Assembly: GCA_900553935.1 (NCBI GenBank)
Contig: USFK01000016.1
Location: 1 to 17,051 of the forward strand
DNA length: 17,051 nt
Source: an uncultured Collinsella sp.
GTDB taxonomy: Bacteria > Actinomycetota > Coriobacteriia > Coriobacteriales > Coriobacteriaceae
Direction of reading: 5' to 3'
Shown: positions 1-10,300 of the stretch, piece after piece
Layout: each line of letters begins with the position of its first letter
How positions within the stretch are numbered: position 1 is the stretch's first letter
Notes under the pieces: generated by a model
What the model was told of the DNA's origin: nothing
Database searches by the model: none
What the model saw: the letters and a program-made list of their open reading frames with translations, nothing else
Position numbers and translations under genes: made by a program

Positions 1-444
1 TTGGATGAAGCCGAGTGCTCGGGCGGCGAGCTGGCTGCCGGCGCGGATGGCGCCGCGTTGCGCAAGGCGCTCGGCGCCATCGGATATGCCCCCGAGGACT
101 TTTGCGTGCTGGCAAGCGTCGCCGGCGCGGGTGACGGAGCGGTCGCGGTGGGCGAGACTCTGCCGTGCGACCTGTTCCGCGAGGCGCTGGAGGCTCTGGA
201 CCCCGAGGCGGTGCTGCTGCTCGACAACAGTGCGGCCGATGTCATGCGCGAGACCTATGCCGATATGCTTGTGGCAATTGATGACTTTGACACCGCCATG
301 CTCAAGCCCGGCCTGGTCGCCCATGTGCAGGGCCGCCGCGTGCTCGCGCTCGATGGCTTTGAGGCGGCGCTGACCGACAAAGCGGCTAAGCAGCGTATGT
401 GGGCCTACATCAAGCAGCTGACCCCGGCGGTCGCTCCACTGTAG
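1..444 (+). CDS. C-terminal part of an unassigned protein (possibly uracil-DNA-glycosylase-like)
   Basis: The reading frame is open from the first base and stops with TAG at 442-444, giving 147 residues. The window begins with TTG in this frame, but nothing upstream is visible, so the gene is most likely cut by the window edge. I do not recognise the family securely. The middle has a hydrophobic strand followed by Asp-Asn (VLLLDNS, about residues 71-77). The C-terminus has a GRRVLALDGFEAAL segment followed by a basic, Trp-containing helix (KQRMWAYIKQL), then ends. That ending resembles the tail of uracil-DNA-glycosylase superfamily proteins, but no catalytic motif lies in the visible part, so this is only a suggestion. 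It converges on the histidine kinase gene with a 64-bp gap in which I see no T-tract terminator. Coding is supported by length and high-GC codon use. Confidence 0.6.
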   Translation: MDEAECSGGELAAGADGAALRKALGAIGYAPEDFCVLASVAGAGDGAVAVGETLPCDLFREALEALDPEAVLLLDNSAADVMRETYADMLVAIDDFDTAMLKPGLVAHVQGRRVLALDGFEAALTDKAAKQRMWAYIKQLTPAVAPL

Positions 445-508
445 CGGATCGGCACCGGCGAGCGATTGCCTGGCGGGCGAGGCGCGCCGCGAGATCGGCG
501 CCGTACTT

Positions 509-1786
509 CTACATCACAGCGCGCAGCTCAAACCGATCGCCGTTAATGCGGAACTGGCAGTTGCCGTTCATGCGCTCCACGGCAAGTTTGATGCTCTTGG
601 TTCCAAAGCCGTGGCCCGCATGCCGGGTCACGGGCATGCCGTCGACCATGTGCGGCGCCCGTCCAAATGTGTTGGAAACCGAAAGCAGCAGCTGCCCGTC
701 CTCAAACCGCAGATCAAGATCGACAAAGCGCTTGCCCTCGGGGGCGGTGCTCGCCGCGGCAATGGCGTTTTCCAGGGCATTCGAAAGCACGCTGAACAGG
801 TCGACATCGGCCACATGCACGCTCTGGGGCACGGCGGCGCGCAAGTCGGCGGAAATGCCGCGCTTGCTGATGTCCGAGCCAAACGACGAAAGCGCGATGT
901 TGACGGTCTCGTTGGCGCTGTAGCGGCGCACGGCGGTGCGGTCGTTGGCCTCGCATAGCGCATCGATGCGATCGAGTGCCTCGTCGGTGCGGCCTTCTTC
1001 GATCAAGACGGCCAGACCGCGCAAGAAGTGCCGCATGTCGTGGCGCAGAATCGACAGCTCGCGTCCGGACTGGCGCCATGCATCGAGTTCCTTCATGGCC
1101 GAGCTATCGCGTGTCTCGAGCATCCAGCGTTCACGCTCGGCAGCCTCTTTTTCTTCGTATTCACGCAGGTAGACGGCGAGGAACATAAGGTAGAACGCGC
1201 AGAGCGCAAAGGCCAAAAACTCAACCGTCACCACCGAGCCCGAGTGGAACAGCGTGGTGTAGACGTTGGTGGCATAGTCAAAGACGTAATAGACGAGCGG
1301 CAGGATTAAAAGGATGCCCAGCTCGGTGGGGCTTTTAATCGCCAGGCGGGGTCCAATGTCGCCGGCCCAATGCAGCAGGACGGCAAAGACGCCGAGCGTC
1401 GTAGCGATGCGTGCCAGATAGTACGCGATCTGAGAATCGGTTGCGGCAAATGCGGCGATACCCATCCAATTGCTGAACTGGCAGCTCAGATAGGCACTCG
1501 TAATGCCGAGCGCGGCAAGCAGTGGACTCAGGCGGTAGCGCGCACACAGGTAGACAATAAGCGGCAGGTGCACGACAAGCGGATAAGCCTGGCGGGCAAA
1601 TAGTTCGCCGCCAACGACATTGGCGATCGAGAAGGCGGCGCCGGTCACGACGCCGACCCCCAGCAGCTCAAGCGCGTGGCGTCGGTTGATTTCGACACCG
1701 CACAGCGCCGCCGAGGCAAAGACGCCAAAGAGCAGCGTCGTGGCGTGGTGGATTGCCCAAAGGACCATTTCGACCGAGGAGACCAT
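509..1786 (-). CDS. GHKL-type sensor histidine kinase (AgrC/NatK-like), partner of a LytTR regulator
   Basis: This is a membrane sensor kinase of 425 residues that should autophosphorylate and pass phosphate to the response regulator encoded immediately upstream. Residues 1-205 are hydrophobic, with about six membrane segments. A charged helix follows (about 207-245), then the H-box LRHDMRH with likely phospho-His H249, the pattern typical of the HPK10/GHKL group. The N-box LFSVLSNALENAIAA (about 330-344) and the G-box GHGFGTKSIKLAVERMNG (about 391-408) mark the ATPase domain. I chose the ATG at 1784-1786 because it overlaps the regulator's TGA by one base (TGATG) and has GGGAGA upstream. An in-frame start further upstream would add 27 residues running deep into the regulator gene. 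The ligand cannot be read from sequence, and no agrB/agrD-like peptide genes are visible nearby. No terminator is evident after the stop. Confidence 0.9.
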   Translation of the reverse strand: MVSSVEMVLWAIHHATTLLFGVFASAALCGVEINRRHALELLGVGVVTGAAFSIANVVGGELFARQAYPLVVHLPLIVYLCARYRLSPLLAALGITSAYLSCQFSNWMGIAAFAATDSQIAYYLARIATTLGVFAVLLHWAGDIGPRLAIKSPTELGILLILPLVYYVFDYATNVYTTLFHSGSVVTVEFLAFALCAFYLMFLAVYLREYEEKEAAERERWMLETRDSSAMKELDAWRQSGRELSILRHDMRHFLRGLAVLIEEGRTDEALDRIDALCEANDRTAVRRYSANETVNIALSSFGSDISKRGISADLRAAVPQSVHVADVDLFSVLSNALENAIAAASTAPEGKRFVDLDLRFEDGQLLLSVSNTFGRAPHMVDGMPVTRHAGHGFGTKSIKLAVERMNGNCQFRINGDRFELRAVM

Positions 1787-2508
1787 CAGCGTCTCCCACC
1801 TTCGAAGCGCACCGCAAAGTAGGCGTCTTGGAACCCCTGTTTGCTGCTGCGCGACAGCGGAATGCACGCGCCGGAGCGCATGACGATGTCCGTGCGATCG
1901 AAGTGGTCGATGTTGCGCAAGTTGACCTGGTAGCTACGGTGGCATTTAAAGAAGGTGGCATTTTGCGCCAAGCGGTCCTCGACGCTGCGAAACGACTCGA
2001 GTGCCTCGATATCGCGTCCGTCGCGCAGGTGGAAGACCACGTGCTTGTTGCGCGCCTCGGCATATTCGATGTCGGACAGGCGCAGGGCGTGGTAGCCAAA
2101 GGACGTTTTGATTACGAGCTCGTCGGTTGCCGCCGGGCGCATGCTCGAAAGCTCGTCGAGTAATTGCGCGAGGCGCTCGTAGGTCACAGGCTTGAGCAAA
2201 TAGTCGAAGGCGCGGACCTCGTAGGACTCCAGGGCGAACTCGGGCGACGAGGTAAGGAACACCAGGCGCACGGCGGTATCGGCCTGGCGCAATTCGCGCG
2301 CGGTGTCCATGCCGTTGACGAGCGGCATGATCATGTCGAGCAGAATGATGTCGGCGCGCGACGCGGCATGGCGCGCCAGCAGGTCCTCGCCGCGCGTAAC
2401 GAGCGCAACATCGACCGCCGTGCCCGTCTCGGTCGACCAACGGTCGATCATCCGGTGCAGTCTATCTAGAAAAGCGACGTCGTCGTCGCAGGCGATAATC
2501 TTGAGCAT
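1786..2508 (-). CDS. LytTR-family response regulator
   Basis: This is a two-component response regulator of 240 residues. The receiver domain (1-120) shows the acidic cluster DDD at 8-10, the phosphoacceptor D58 in LLDMIMP, T86 in FLTSS and K106 in LLKP. The C-terminal part (about 131-235) is a LytTR DNA-binding domain with typical motifs: IEYAEARNKHVVFHLRDG, FFKCHRSYQVNL, and an IPLSRS segment near the end. I chose the ATG at 2506-2508 because the receiver fold begins there with MLKIIACDDD and AAGGGGG lies about five bases upstream. A longer in-frame start would add 42 residues of basic, non-conserved sequence. It is the first gene of a two-gene operon with the kinase, joined by a one-base overlap. 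It is divergent from the giant surface-protein gene, which makes that gene a natural candidate target, although I found no clear pair of LytTR direct repeats in the spacer. Confidence 0.92.
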   Translation of the reverse strand: MLKIIACDDDVAFLDRLHRMIDRWSTETGTAVDVALVTRGEDLLARHAASRADIILLDMIMPLVNGMDTARELRQADTAVRLVFLTSSPEFALESYEVRAFDYLLKPVTYERLAQLLDELSSMRPAATDELVIKTSFGYHALRLSDIEYAEARNKHVVFHLRDGRDIEALESFRSVEDRLAQNATFFKCHRSYQVNLRNIDHFDRTDIVMRSGACIPLSRSSKQGFQDAYFAVRFEGGRR

Positions 2509-2750
2509 TCGGGCCCCCTTAGTAATTCGATTTTGCCACATTGGATGCGCACCGTTTGCGGAGGCGTGTTCCATTTGCGCCCCACGGCGTGCAACTCGCG
2601 CCAAGCGGCGGGGCGTTAGAAAGCGCAGCAACAAAATAATCCGTGGATAAACATGTCAATACATGCTGGTGGCTGGCCGGGGAACACGCCAGCCGCCAGC
2701 GCCAAACGATGCCAGACATCGCGAAGCATAGGGATAAAGGGAGCTGCACG
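2509..2750. promoter_or_regulatory. Divergent intergenic region between the LytTR operon and the giant surface-protein gene
   Basis: This 242-bp spacer has no credible gene. On the minus strand there is a perfect -35 hexamer TTGACA (2654-2659) with TATTTT (2633-2638) 15 bases downstream, a plausible though short-spaced promoter for the regulator-kinase operon. That would give a leader of roughly 120 bases. A small inverted repeat CATGT-CAAT-ACATG (2652-2665) covers the -35 box and could be a binding site. The regulator's ribosome site (AAGGGGG) lies at 2514-2520 on the minus strand. On the plus strand AAAGGGAG (2736-2743) is the ribosome site of the surface-protein gene. I could not identify a convincing plus-strand promoter by eye. 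Confidence 0.4.
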
Positions 2751-4280
2751 ATGAGGGAGAAGAAGATGGGGATGCGCACTGTGTTGACGCGCCTGCTGGG
2801 TATCGCCACCGTGGCCTGCGCGCTCGTGGCAACGCCGACGGTTGCTGAGGCGGCGACTACGGCGGATATTCCAAGCGACGCGATTCTGGCCCAGAGAAGT
2901 CCTAATGGCCTCCTATATCCCTACTCGGTGAAGCTCGAGGCGGGAAAAGACTACGTCATCGGCGGTGAAATTACCCTTGGTCACTATGAGGTCGAGGGCG
3001 GCACCAAGGACGATCCGACGCGTGTTTACTTTTCCAACAAACCTAAATATGGTGGCCAGATAGTCGACAAGAGAGACTCTACTAGCGGCGAGCTCTTCGT
3101 CCTCAAGGGCGGCTACATCGAATTTATCGGCACTGGCGGTTCCTTTCAAACTCAGTTTGACTGCAATGGTCATAGTTTCTTGTCTGACGATGCAAATCCG
3201 GATAAAACGTATGGCGCAGATTCTGTTATCGACAAGAGGCGTGCCGGCGGGAGCTTAAACTTCAAGATGAGCGGCATCGACCTGCGAACCATTAAAGGAA
3301 AAAGTTCCAAACGCGCTATCGCGCTATATGGCACGATGGACGGGGGCGAATCGGCCGTATTCGAGGACGTCTCTGTAATTGGTTGGGATTGCAGAACGGG
3401 AACGGCGAGTTATGGTCATGACCATGACTACGGGAACAGTACTTACCTATATACCGCCTCTCCTGCTCCGGTTACCATCCGCGGTTCGCAGAACAGCGGG
3501 AAGAGTCTAGACGTAACCTTTAACAACTGTACCTTCGAGCGCAACCGTGACCACTGCGCTGGCGCATTGAGCGTTGTGGGCCGTGGGTTCCGTCCCAATG
3601 TCGTGCTCAATAACTGCACGTTTAACAACAACAGGCAGGAATCGATTTGGTGCAAGAGCCTTGGGGTCGAGGATACAAACGAGCATACTCATGCGGGCAA
3701 TATTGTCGTCAACAATTCGGATGTCACGCTCAACAACTGTCTCGTTCAGTCAGCGGACTCGCGGGTTCCGGCGGCGAACTATACGCAAGATATGGTCATG
3801 ACGAGTGCAATTGCGGTGGCTAAAAATTCGACATGTACGCTCAACAATACGCAGGTGAGTGACACTTATGCAGAGGGCACGTACTACTATTCCGATGCGA
3901 ACACGCGTCGAAACACCGTGTATGCTCACGGAACGGTGACGCTCGCCGGTAATACGACCATTACTACTAATGGCGATAAGGGCGCCCGAGGCCTTGCGCT
4001 CGATACTCCGGGGATTAATTACCTCAGCAAATTGAACATTGCAGAATCCTTCACGGGCAAGGTCCAGCTGTCGCTCAAGGACGATCAGCTGGGCGCTTAT
4101 AAGGGCACACAATGGAAACTTGGCACTTGCGATATCGATGAGGCCGACCTGCGCGCTCGTGTTACTACGGACGACCCGAGCGTTGGCATCGGAAGGACAG
4201 ACGACGGATATGTATACGCCTCGCGCCTGCCGCACGAACATGTGTGGTCGGTGGAAAAGGCTGCCAACAGCTCATATTAG
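2751..4280 (+). CDS. Secreted beta-helix N-terminal fragment of a giant surface protein (ends at in-frame TAG)
   Basis: These are the first 509 codons of a 2536-codon frame stopped by TAG at 4278-4280. I chose the ATG at 2751: AAAGGGAG lies seven bases upstream, and the N-terminus is then a clean Sec signal peptide. That peptide has basic residues 1-14, a hydrophobic core of about 15-29 and the likely cleavage AEA|A after residue 34. An in-frame GTG at 2643 would bury the signal. Residues about 200-410 carry recurring Asn-rich rungs (NNCTFERN, NNCTFNNN, VTLNNCLV, CTLNNTQV), the pattern of right-handed parallel beta-helix proteins such as pectate-lyase-fold adhesins or polysaccharide-binding proteins. 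The fragment ends in HEHVWSVEKAANSSY, which looks like the first half of a His/Cys domain continued in the same frame after the TAG. If TAG terminates, the product is secreted without an anchor. Enzymatic activity cannot be assigned. Confidence 0.8.
   Translation: MREKKMGMRTVLTRLLGIATVACALVATPTVAEAATTADIPSDAILAQRSPNGLLYPYSVKLEAGKDYVIGGEITLGHYEVEGGTKDDPTRVYFSNKPKYGGQIVDKRDSTSGELFVLKGGYIEFIGTGGSFQTQFDCNGHSFLSDDANPDKTYGADSVIDKRRAGGSLNFKMSGIDLRTIKGKSSKRAIALYGTMDGGESAVFEDVSVIGWDCRTGTASYGHDHDYGNSTYLYTASPAPVTIRGSQNSGKSLDVTFNNCTFERNRDHCAGALSVVGRGFRPNVVLNNCTFNNNRQESIWCKSLGVEDTNEHTHAGNIVVNNSDVTLNNCLVQSADSRVPAANYTQDMVMTSAIAVAKNSTCTLNNTQVSDTYAEGTYYYSDANTRRNTVYAHGTVTLAGNTTITTNGDKGARGLALDTPGINYLSKLNIAESFTGKVQLSLKDDQLGAYKGTQWKLGTCDIDEADLRARVTTDDPSVGIGRTDDGYVYASRLPHEHVWSVEKAANSSY
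4278..4280 (+). other. In-frame TAG interrupting the giant surface-protein frame
   Basis: The upstream ORF (ATG 2751) and the downstream ORF are in the same reading frame and separated only by this codon. The sequence reads NSSY, then TAG, then LKVSCSGKMRPSDCNYKN, with no frameshift. The domain split by it (EHVWSVEKA before, SCSG...CNY after) looks continuous. Explanations are a nonsense mutation making a pseudogene, a sequencing or assembly error, or translational readthrough. One base change would give Lys, Gln, Glu, Ser, Leu, Trp or Tyr. Confidence 0.9.
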
Positions 4281-4304
4281 CTGAAGGTCAGCTGCTCCGG
4301 CAAG

Positions 4305-7300
4305 ATGCGCCCGAGCGATTGCAACTACAAAAATGGTTATGCCGTCGAGCTGGGTATCGATGGGGCAACGCCGGATGAGGGAAAGCTGGGCGTTACATAC
4401 AGCGGCAGTGAGGTCACTCCAACGCTGACGATGTCGAATAAGGGCGGCTACGCTCGAGACGATATCGTCTCGACGGGAGGCGTACGTATTTCCGGGTCTC
4501 AGTATTACAAGCTTTCGAACTGGGGCGACAGCAAGGGCGAGCCATTGGAAAAAGTTCCTACCGATGCGGGAATTTACCGTATCGAGTCCAAAGTTAAGGT
4601 CGATGGCCAGGATGGCGCCCTGACGCTCACCCGCGAGTTCCAGATTAAGCCGCTTGATTTGCGCGATGTCGGCGGGATCACTTTTGAATTCAATAATGGC
4701 GGAGAAGACACCAAGATCAATGGTGAGACAGTTCGTGCGTACCCGTGGACGGGTAAGACGATTACGCCGAGCTTCTCTGTTAAGGTCTACAACTACGACA
4801 CTCAAAGTTGGTCGTACTTTGTCAAGGGCGACGACTACGAGATTGATAATGATCCGTCGTATAGCACGGTGAGCGCGGTCGATCCTCCCAGTTCCAATTC
4901 CTATTATCCGTACTACTTGGTCTATATCAAAGGCAAAGGTAACTATACGGGCTCGGCATATGCAAACTGGACCATCACGGGCACGCAGTTCGAGAACGTG
5001 ACGGCCAAGGGATTTAAAGGCCCCTATGACGGGCAGCCGCATGGCGTCAACATCTCGGTGGAAAATGCTCCTGCCGATATGAAGATCGAGTACAACGTTG
5101 CTGGGAGCGACGAATGGACGACGGGGGCTCCGAGCTTTACAGATGTCCAGTACGATGGCGGAGACGTTTGTGCCGTAACGGTCAATTACCGCATTACCGC
5201 GAATGACTATGTGACGAAGAGCGGATCGGCTAAGATCGAGATCGAGCCTGCCGACCAGCCTGTTCCGTGGCTTTATATCGCTAGCGCTGGCACGGGTGTC
5301 AAGGTCAAGGACGAAAGCGCGCATTTCCTTAATGACGGGTCGCTTTCCAACTTGAATGAGACCTATGAGTGGAAAAAATTCGGGGCAAAAAGGTGGAAAT
5401 CCGTCCCTGCCGGTGAAACTTCAATCGACAATTTGTCCGCCGAGATGTACGAGGTGCGCTTTAAGGAGGACAACAACCACTATCCTTCGAAGGCTAACGT
5501 CTTCACAATCGCGGAGGGTCCTTGCGCGTCGAAGGACGGTACTTGGTATAAGACCGAAGGCTCAGATGGCATCCACTGGCAGGTGTGCCGCTGCAAGGAG
5601 AAGGTAAACGAAGGCAAGCATGAGTTCTGCTGGGAGGAGGTCACGGCCCCTACCAGCGAGAAACCCGGTCTAAAGCGGTATCAGTGCTCCACGTGCGGCT
5701 ATGTCCTGCGCGAGGAGGAGATTCCTCCGGCGTGCATCGGCGGTTATGTCGGCGTGTATGACGGCAATGAGCATGCCGTGAGCGTGGGCCTTCAGGCTGG
5801 CGCGACGGCTCAGTTCAGCATCGACGGTGGCGCCTCGTGGAAAACGGATGCCCCTACAATCAAAAACGTCGGCAAGACTACGGTCGACTATAAGGTGACA
5901 ACCCCTGGTGCATCCGACATCAAGGGACAGGTGACGCTCGAGGTGACGCCGTGCCCGATTACGGTGGCTCCTGCCAAGGCATCTAAAACGTATGGCGATC
6001 CAGATCCCGACTTCACCTATAAAGTGACGGCTGGTTCCCTTATGGAGGGCGATACGCTTTCCGGTATCACGTACAAGCGTGATGAGGGCGAGAATGTCCT
6101 GACCGGTTATAAGACGTACAAGGTGACGGCTTCTCAGGAAGAGGGTGCCAACGCTAATTACGACATTACGTTTGAGACGGGCGAGTTCACCATCACACGT
6201 CGCACTATCGATGTGAGGTGGAATGTTGGTCAATACGTTTACAACGGCCAAGAACAGGGCCCCACGGCAGAGATAACCAATCTGGTTAACGGCGACGACG
6301 TGTCTCTCAAGGTCACTGACGCCGCAAAGGTAGATGCCGGCACGTATACGGCGAGGGTGACTGGGCTCGTCGGTGAGGATAAGGTTCTCTCTAATTACCG
6401 CAAGCCCTCGGGTATTGAATGCACGTACGCTATCGCCAAGGCCAAACGGGACAGTGCTCCCAATGTAAAGGCGACAGCGGAGACCGTGAGTGGTAAACAC
6501 GACGGTAAGATTGAGGGCGTTGATACATCGATGATGCTGGGCAAGCCTAGCAAGCAGATGATGTTCATCAAGGCAAGTGATCTGGTCGATGGCGACAAGC
6601 TTGAGAATCTGGCGCCTGGTTCCTATCGCCTGTGCTACGGGGCGACGACGAATTATGAAGCCTCCGAGATCGTTACCGTTACGATCGCCGCTGGGCCTAA
6701 GCTCAAGGTGACGTTGCCGACCGAGCAGACGGGCTACACGCTCACGGCTGATGCGACTGAGCTCGACTGGCGCGGTTCTGCGACGCTTAAGCTTACGGTT
6801 GCGGATGGCTATTACGCGACCAAGGGTCTTTCCGTTAAGGCGAACGGCGAGACCATCAAGCCCAGCGAGCAGGGCGTTTACCAACTGTCTAAGGTTGAGA
6901 AAGACACCGCGATCACCGTTGAGGGTATCGCCAAGCACGAGCCCGATGGCACCGGCTGGAAGAGCGACGGTTCTTCTCACTGGCATGTTTGCACGTGCGG
7001 TGAGCGGATTGACGTTGCAGAGCATACCTTTGAGTGGGTAATCGACGAGAAGCCTACGGTCGAGAAGCCTGGATCCAAACATTTGCACTGCACTGTCTGT
7101 GACTACAACTCCTCCGATAAGGTTGTAATCCCGGCAGCCTCTGTTGCCGGCTATTCCGGCGAGTATGACGGCAAGGTCCACGCTGCCGATGTCTCGGCCT
7201 TGCCCGAGGGCACGGCGGTCACGTACAGCATCGACGGTGGCGTCACTTGGTCTGCCACGGTCCCCGAGATCAAGAACGTCGGCACCCTGCCGTTCAAGTA

Positions 7301-10300
7301 CAGCGCGACCGTCGACGGCGCGGCTATCGAGGGCGAGGCGGAGCTCGTGGTGACGCCGCGCAAGGTTACCGTGACGGCATCCGATGCCTCCAAGACCTAC
7401 GGCAACGATGATCCCGAACTGGGCTGGAAGGTCACCAAGGGCGAGCTCGTCGAGGGCGAGTCACTTGAGGGTATCACCGTCTCCCGCAAGGCCGGCGAGA
7501 CCGTGCGCAAGGACGGCTACGCCGTGACGGCAGCGCAGGCCGAAGGCGCCAACCCCAACTACGAGATTTCGTTCGTTGATGGCAAGTTCACCATCGACCA
7601 GCGCGAGCTCACCGTGACGTGGGACGCTACCACCGAGTTCATCTACGACGGCGAGAAGCACTGCCCCCAAGCGACACTCGGCAACGTCATGGGCGATGAC
7701 GACGTCTCCGCGTACGTCGACGGTGTTGCGGTCAAGGCCGGCGCCTACACGGCGGAGATCACCGAGCTGACGGGCGCCGACAAGGGCAACTACAAGCTGC
7801 CGGCCACGGGTCTGACGTGCGAGTTCTCCATCAAGAAGGCGCCCAAGGGCGCGCCGGTGGTCCAAGGTGTGGCCGAGACCGTCAGCGCCAAGGCTGACGG
7901 CGGGATCACGGGCGTCGACGCCACCATGGAGTGGCGCGCCAAGGACTCGGGCGAGTATCAGGCCGTGCCCGAAGGCGCGACCGAACTCAGCGGTCTTGCC
8001 GCGGACACGTACGAAGTGCGCTACCGCGCCGATGACAACCACGAAGCCTCCGCCGCGACTAAGGTTACGGTTGCCACGGGCCGCAAGCTCGCTGTGGCGC
8101 TGCCCGCCGAACAGGTCGGCTACAAGCTCGCGGCTGACGCGACCGAGCTCGACTGGCATGGCTCTGCCACTCTCACTATCAGCATCGAGGACGGCTACTT
8201 TGCCGACTCCTTCACCTATGCCGTCAAGGTCAACGGAGACGCCGTGACGCTCAACGAACGCGGCGAGTTCACCGTCCAGGACGTCGAGGGCAACGTGAGG
8301 GTGACGGTCGAGGGTGTGCGCAAACACGAGGCTGTGAATGACAAGTGGATCTCCGACGACAATACGCACTGGCACGAGTGCACTTGCGGCGGCAAGATTG
8401 GCGAGGCCGCACACACCTTTACGTGGGTTGTCGACACGCCTCCCACGGCGACCGAGAAGGGCTTCGGTCACCGTCAGTGCGTCGTCTGCGGGTACGCCCT
8501 TGCCTCCGAGGAGATTCCGGCTGCTGCCATTTCCGGCTACTCCGGCGAATACGACGGTGCGTATCACACGGTCAATGCTTCGGCGCTGCCCGAGGGCGCG
8601 ACGGCTGAGTACAGCACTGACGACGGCAAGACCTGGTCCACTACTGCCCCTGAGATAAAGGACGCTGGCGCGCTGGACGTTGCCTATAAGGTGATGATTG
8701 GCGGTGCGACGGTCGAGGGCCAGGTGACGCTCAAGGTTACGCCGCGTGCGATCACGGTCACCGCTCAGGACGCCTCCAAGATTTACGGCGAGAAAGACCC
8801 CGTCTTTGAGTGGTCGATCACCTCTGGCGAGCTCGTCGGGGACGATACGCTTGAGCTCGAGATCGAGCGCGAGGACTGTGACGACGTGCGCGAGGGCGGT
8901 TATGCTCTGCGCCTGACGCAGCCCGAGGGTGCGAACCCCAACTACGCGATTACGTTCATCGACGGCACGTTCATCATTAACCAGCGTCCGCTCACCGTGA
9001 CGTGGGGTACCACCGAATTCGTCTACGACGGCAAGGAGCACTGCCCCGTGGCAGAGCTTGGCAACGTCATCGGCAAGGATGACCTCGGCGCGTTCGCCGA
9101 CGGTTCCCAGACCGAGGTCGGCACCTATACGGCGACCCTCGCCGAGCTGACGGGCAAGGCCGCGGGCAACTACACGCTGCCCGCCGATGGCTTGACCTGC
9201 GAGTTCTCCATCAAGAACGCCGCGCAGGACGCGCCGGTGGTCCAGGCCGAGGCCGAGACCGTGAGTGGCAAGAAGGACGGCAAGATCACGGGCATCGACG
9301 CCACCATGGAATGGCGCGCTCAGGGCGCCGCCGAGTACCAGGCCGTGGGCAAGGACGTAACCGAGCTCAAGGACCTCGCTGCCGGCGTGTACGAGGTGCG
9401 CTACCAGGCTAAGGCCAACTACGACGCCTCTGCCGTTACCGAGGTTACCGTGAAGGCGGGCCGCAAGCTCGTCGTGACGCTGCCGGGTAATCAGGTGGGC
9501 TACACGCTCACCTCGACGGCAACCGAGCTCGACTGGCACGGCTCCGCAACGTTCGCCATCAGCATCGACGGCGCGTACTTTACGGGCAAGAACTATGCCG
9601 TCAACGTCAATGGCAAGGCCGTTAAGCTTGCTGACGACGGTACCTATGAGCTCAAGGACGTCGAGGGCGATGTGAACGTGACGGTCGAGGGTGTGCTCAA
9701 GCACGAGCCCGACGGCTCCGGCTGGGCGCACGACGCCAAGAACCACTGGCATATCTGCCGTTGCGGCGAGGTTCTCGACAAGGCCGAGCACACCTTTGAG
9801 TGGGTTGTCGACAAGCCGGCGACCACCGAGGCCAAGGGCGAGAGGCACCAGGAGTGCACGGCTTGCGGCGAGAAGGGCGCAACCGAGGACATCGCGATCC
9901 TGGCACCCACGATTATCGAGGGCGCAGGCCAGGCGATCACAGTCGACACCGCCAAAGACCTGAGCTTCCGCTCGAACGCGCCGATCAAGTACTTCCAGAA
10001 GGTGCTGGTCGACGACAAGGAAGTCGATGCCGAGAACTACGTGCTCACCGAGGGTTCCACGATCGTGACGCTCAAGACGAGCTTCGTGAAGACGCTTGGT
10101 GTTGGTGAGCATAAGCTGAGCGTGGTTTCGACCACGGGCACGGCAGAGACGACCTTTACCATCGCCGAGGCCGCCAAGCCGACGCCCGATTCGAGCCAGA
10201 CCACCACGACCACGACGACCACGACTTCTAAGTCCAAGAAGAAGACCGGCAAGGGCGCCTTGCCTTCGGTCGGCGACGGTACGTACGCCATGGCTGGTGG

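Noticed and set aside
2519..2809. 96-residue minus-strand frame with a hydrophobic stretch between the regulator and the surface gene, considered as an AgrD-like peptide or small membrane protein
   Set aside because: It runs through the surface gene's start and signal-peptide codons, has no ribosome site, and its hydrophobic stretch lies antisense to the region around the surface-gene start.
4272..5324. 350-residue minus-strand frame near the TAG
   Set aside because: It overlaps the continuation of the surface protein on the plus strand and has no family features. It does not explain the TAG.
5670..7181. 503-residue minus-strand frame within the surface-protein gene
   Set aside because: It is antisense to clear MBG/YDG domains and has no ribosome site or recognisable motifs.
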